In this document: positions 59,041 through 64,000 of the stretch, piece after piece
Position numbering within the stretch: position 1 is the first letter of the stretch
Layout of the letters: each line of letters starts with the position of its first letter
From: Allolobophora icterica
Lineage: Eukaryota > Annelida > Clitellata > Crassiclitellata > Lumbricidae
Assembly: GCA_963556255.1 (NCBI GenBank)
Contig: OY744612.1
Span: 24,992,940-25,056,939, forward strand
Reading direction: 5' to 3'
DNA: 64,000 nucleotides
The notes under the pieces: generated by a model
What the model saw: the letters and a program-made list of their open reading frames with translations, nothing else
Told to the model about the DNA's origin: nothing
The model's database searches: none
Translations under genes and position numbers: made by a program

Positions 59041-59137
59041 GTGACTCACCAGCTTCATTGTGTGCTACGTGAGGTACAGGCGAAGAAAGAGCCGTAGTTT
59101 TCGTCGTTGAATTTGTCGAAAATCAAATAAACCAACC

Positions 59138-61999
<2,862 letters not shown>

Positions 62000-62194
62000 G
62001 CCCTGTCACTTGCCGTGACAACTCGACTTGAGTTTCCAAATTAGCATTTCCGGTTTGCAGTTGAATTTTTGGATGTTTATCCATTCAAAATTTTTGTTTT
62101 AATTTGAAAATTGAACATGTTTTATGTTTAAATTCCAAGCATTCCGAGTCTGAGTTTCATTTCAAATGTTGGAGGTTTATGTCTTGGGCTGAGA

Positions 62195-62200
62195 AATAAA
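62195..62200 (+). terminator. alpha-tubulin poly(A) signal AATAAA
   Basis: It lies 196 bp after the stop codon, within GAGAAATAAAGG, and is followed by T/G-rich sequence from about 62222. Confidence 0.75.
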
Positions 62201-62224
62201 GGTGGAAAGCCATTTGCACTCCAT

Positions 62225-64000
62225 GGTTTGACTTGTAATATGTTGATTAGTGTTAGGAAATATTATTTCTGAAGACCAAAAAATGGGGTGTTTAATTGGT
62301 TTTGGTAAAGGTACACAATAAGTAAACAAATTGGCTTCATATCGCACTAAGTAGGCCCATGTTGCTGTTTTGCTCACTGAACTTTTAACGTAGAAGTTTT
62401 GGACATAGATCATTGCTTAAAATGAACAGATGCATCTCTACCAATGGCTTCTAGAAAGGAACAAGTGTAGTTCAGTAGACACTAAAGTTGTATGAAATAG
62501 GAAGTACAAGTATAGGTTTAGTGAGTAGGCCTAATGGAAGTGCAGTCTAGCTGAAGTTTGAAATGCAAAGTGTGGGGCTGCTGTCCCCTCAACGTCAGCA
62601 CTTTGTAGGAGTGAGGGATCCTTATTGGCACGCAGATCAAACCGTGCATGTGTAACGCGAGCCACCACTTTGCACTGTTCACTACTTTCTTGCTATCTGC
62701 AAGAGCCATGTTGGGTCTTGTTGCCACGTCAAGCTGGGGAGACCATTTTATCCTATACATCCATCGCTACATGTTGCTTCTCTCTTAAATGTCTAGAAAT
62801 CTTGTTGCAAGAAATATAATTAGAGGGCCAGCAATTCTGAATAATTGCATCGGCTGATGGTTATTCTTCAGCAGCAAAAGAGTGACGATGATGCAGTGTA
62901 GCACCAGCAAGCAAGTTGCCAGATCTGACAAGATCTTGTGCAAGAATTCAAGATGAGCACATGCCCCTGGTTAAACTGAAAGGCAATGATGATGTTCGTC
63001 CAACTCAGATGCATAATGCAGCAGTTTCTGCAGTGTGGGGATTACATGTATAGAAAAAGACTGGGGGTGGGGGGCAGTTGAACATTTTATCCGTATTTTC
63101 CAAACTGATGTCAACAAAATTTGCAAGCAGCTCATTTCAACGCTAGCAGTTTTGCAAATCAGGCTCCAATCAAAATCAATTCATTTGTTGAAAAAGTTCA
63201 AAAAATGCATACATGATACAGCATGGAAATGTCTTCTCTTTGTCAGAGACTCGGAGTCAAAAAATGCTAAATCACACTAGCAGACCTTCGTGCAAAATAT
63301 GTACATCAAGGTTGCAGGGTAAAGTTTGAATCTGTGCATAGCAGGCCATGGATCTCATGCCTGCAAGACTGATGCAAACTGCTTTGCACAGCATGTTTGG
63401 ACATGAGGCATGTGTACCTGCCTGTTCATAAACCACACACGGGTGTTGTGGACACTGCGGGAACTCCATTATCCGCACCATATATGCTGTGATGTTTACC
63501 CGTGTCTTGCTCTTCTGAAAGAAACTGCTACTTGGACTACCACACTAAGCTATCAGTTGGCACATTGAACAACAGACTGTCATGCAAGATACAGTCGTTA
63601 ATGTTTCTTATGCTCTGACAGTTACTACTGTATGTAAAGTTTGCTCCGAACTTCATACATTCTTGTTTCCAAATGGCAACACTAAGGAATTTAATCGGCC
63701 ATTAAAGACAAAACATACGTTATCAAGAACAGTATATTAAACATGTCTCTACAACAAATATTTCAAAACAATTTTGTTTGGTCTCAGACAAATGTGGGCA
63801 TGATAGTGTTTTCTACAAAAGCAGTGGTAAATGACAATGTAATGTGAAGCAAGGAATTTACCAATTTACTGAACAGATCTTAAGAACACTTCCCTTAAAC
63901 TCCTCAGATGTCCATAACCTTGTATAGGTATACTGTAGTATGTACACCACTTCTACAGGTAACCCTTTTAAATAGCTGAAACACAGAAAACTAACTCCAC
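62225..64000. other. intergenic, no gene seen
   Basis: Only short unrelated open frames, no splice-consistent chain, no RNA gene and no repeat with recognisable ends. Confidence 0.45.

Overview
This is nuclear DNA from an animal. It has split genes with GT..AG introns, a metazoan-type alpha-tubulin whose first coding exon is only the ATG codon, a CDC5L splicing-factor gene, tRNA-derived SINEs, several non-LTR retrotransposon lineages, and many hAT, piggyBac and mariner-like DNA transposons. The protein sequences and repeat types suggest a marine invertebrate, but I cannot name the species.

Layout. 1-3.3 kb (- strand): N-terminal part of a RECQL4/Sld2-type replication gene, five exons, probably continuing off the left edge. 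3.4-6.7 kb: a SINE and three hAT-type elements with perfect 8-bp target duplications, one of them carrying a BED-finger transposase remnant and a nested MITE. 7.4-15.0 kb (+ strand): a chain of seven small exons with consistent phases that I cannot identify, with a 2.4-kb hAT element in its first intron. 15.3-35.2 kb: a repeat-rich accessory stretch. It holds long minisatellites, a three-level nest (LINE in LINE in terminal-inverted-repeat element in minisatellite), a decayed piggyBac transposase split by a hAT MITE, LINE fragments, a repeated module that sits next to different minisatellites, and possibly a small two-exon gene near 28.4-29.1 kb. 35.2-38.4 kb: a perfect 30-bp hairpin and a nest of hAT-like elements ending 0.4 kb before CDC5L. 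38.8-54.3 kb (+ strand): complete 17-exon CDC5L (810 codons), with a mariner-like element, hAT MITEs and LINE tails in its introns. 55-58.1 kb: LINE tails, a 1.15-kb DNA transposon and a SINE. 59.1-62.2 kb (+ strand): complete three-exon alpha-tubulin with TATA box, CCAAT boxes and poly(A) signal. 62.2-64 kb: no gene seen.

The confident host genes are housekeeping genes: a replication factor, a Prp19-complex splicing factor and a cytoskeletal protein. They do not form a shared pathway or operon, and their proximity carries no clear functional message. The most unusual observation is that the TATA-containing proximal promoter of alpha-tubulin has a second, diverged copy about 1.5 kb upstream, and this copy lies between the inverted ends of a DNA transposon. 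That is consistent with capture of a host promoter by a mobile element. All exon models and element boundaries come from reading the sequence by eye, without alignment or transcript data.
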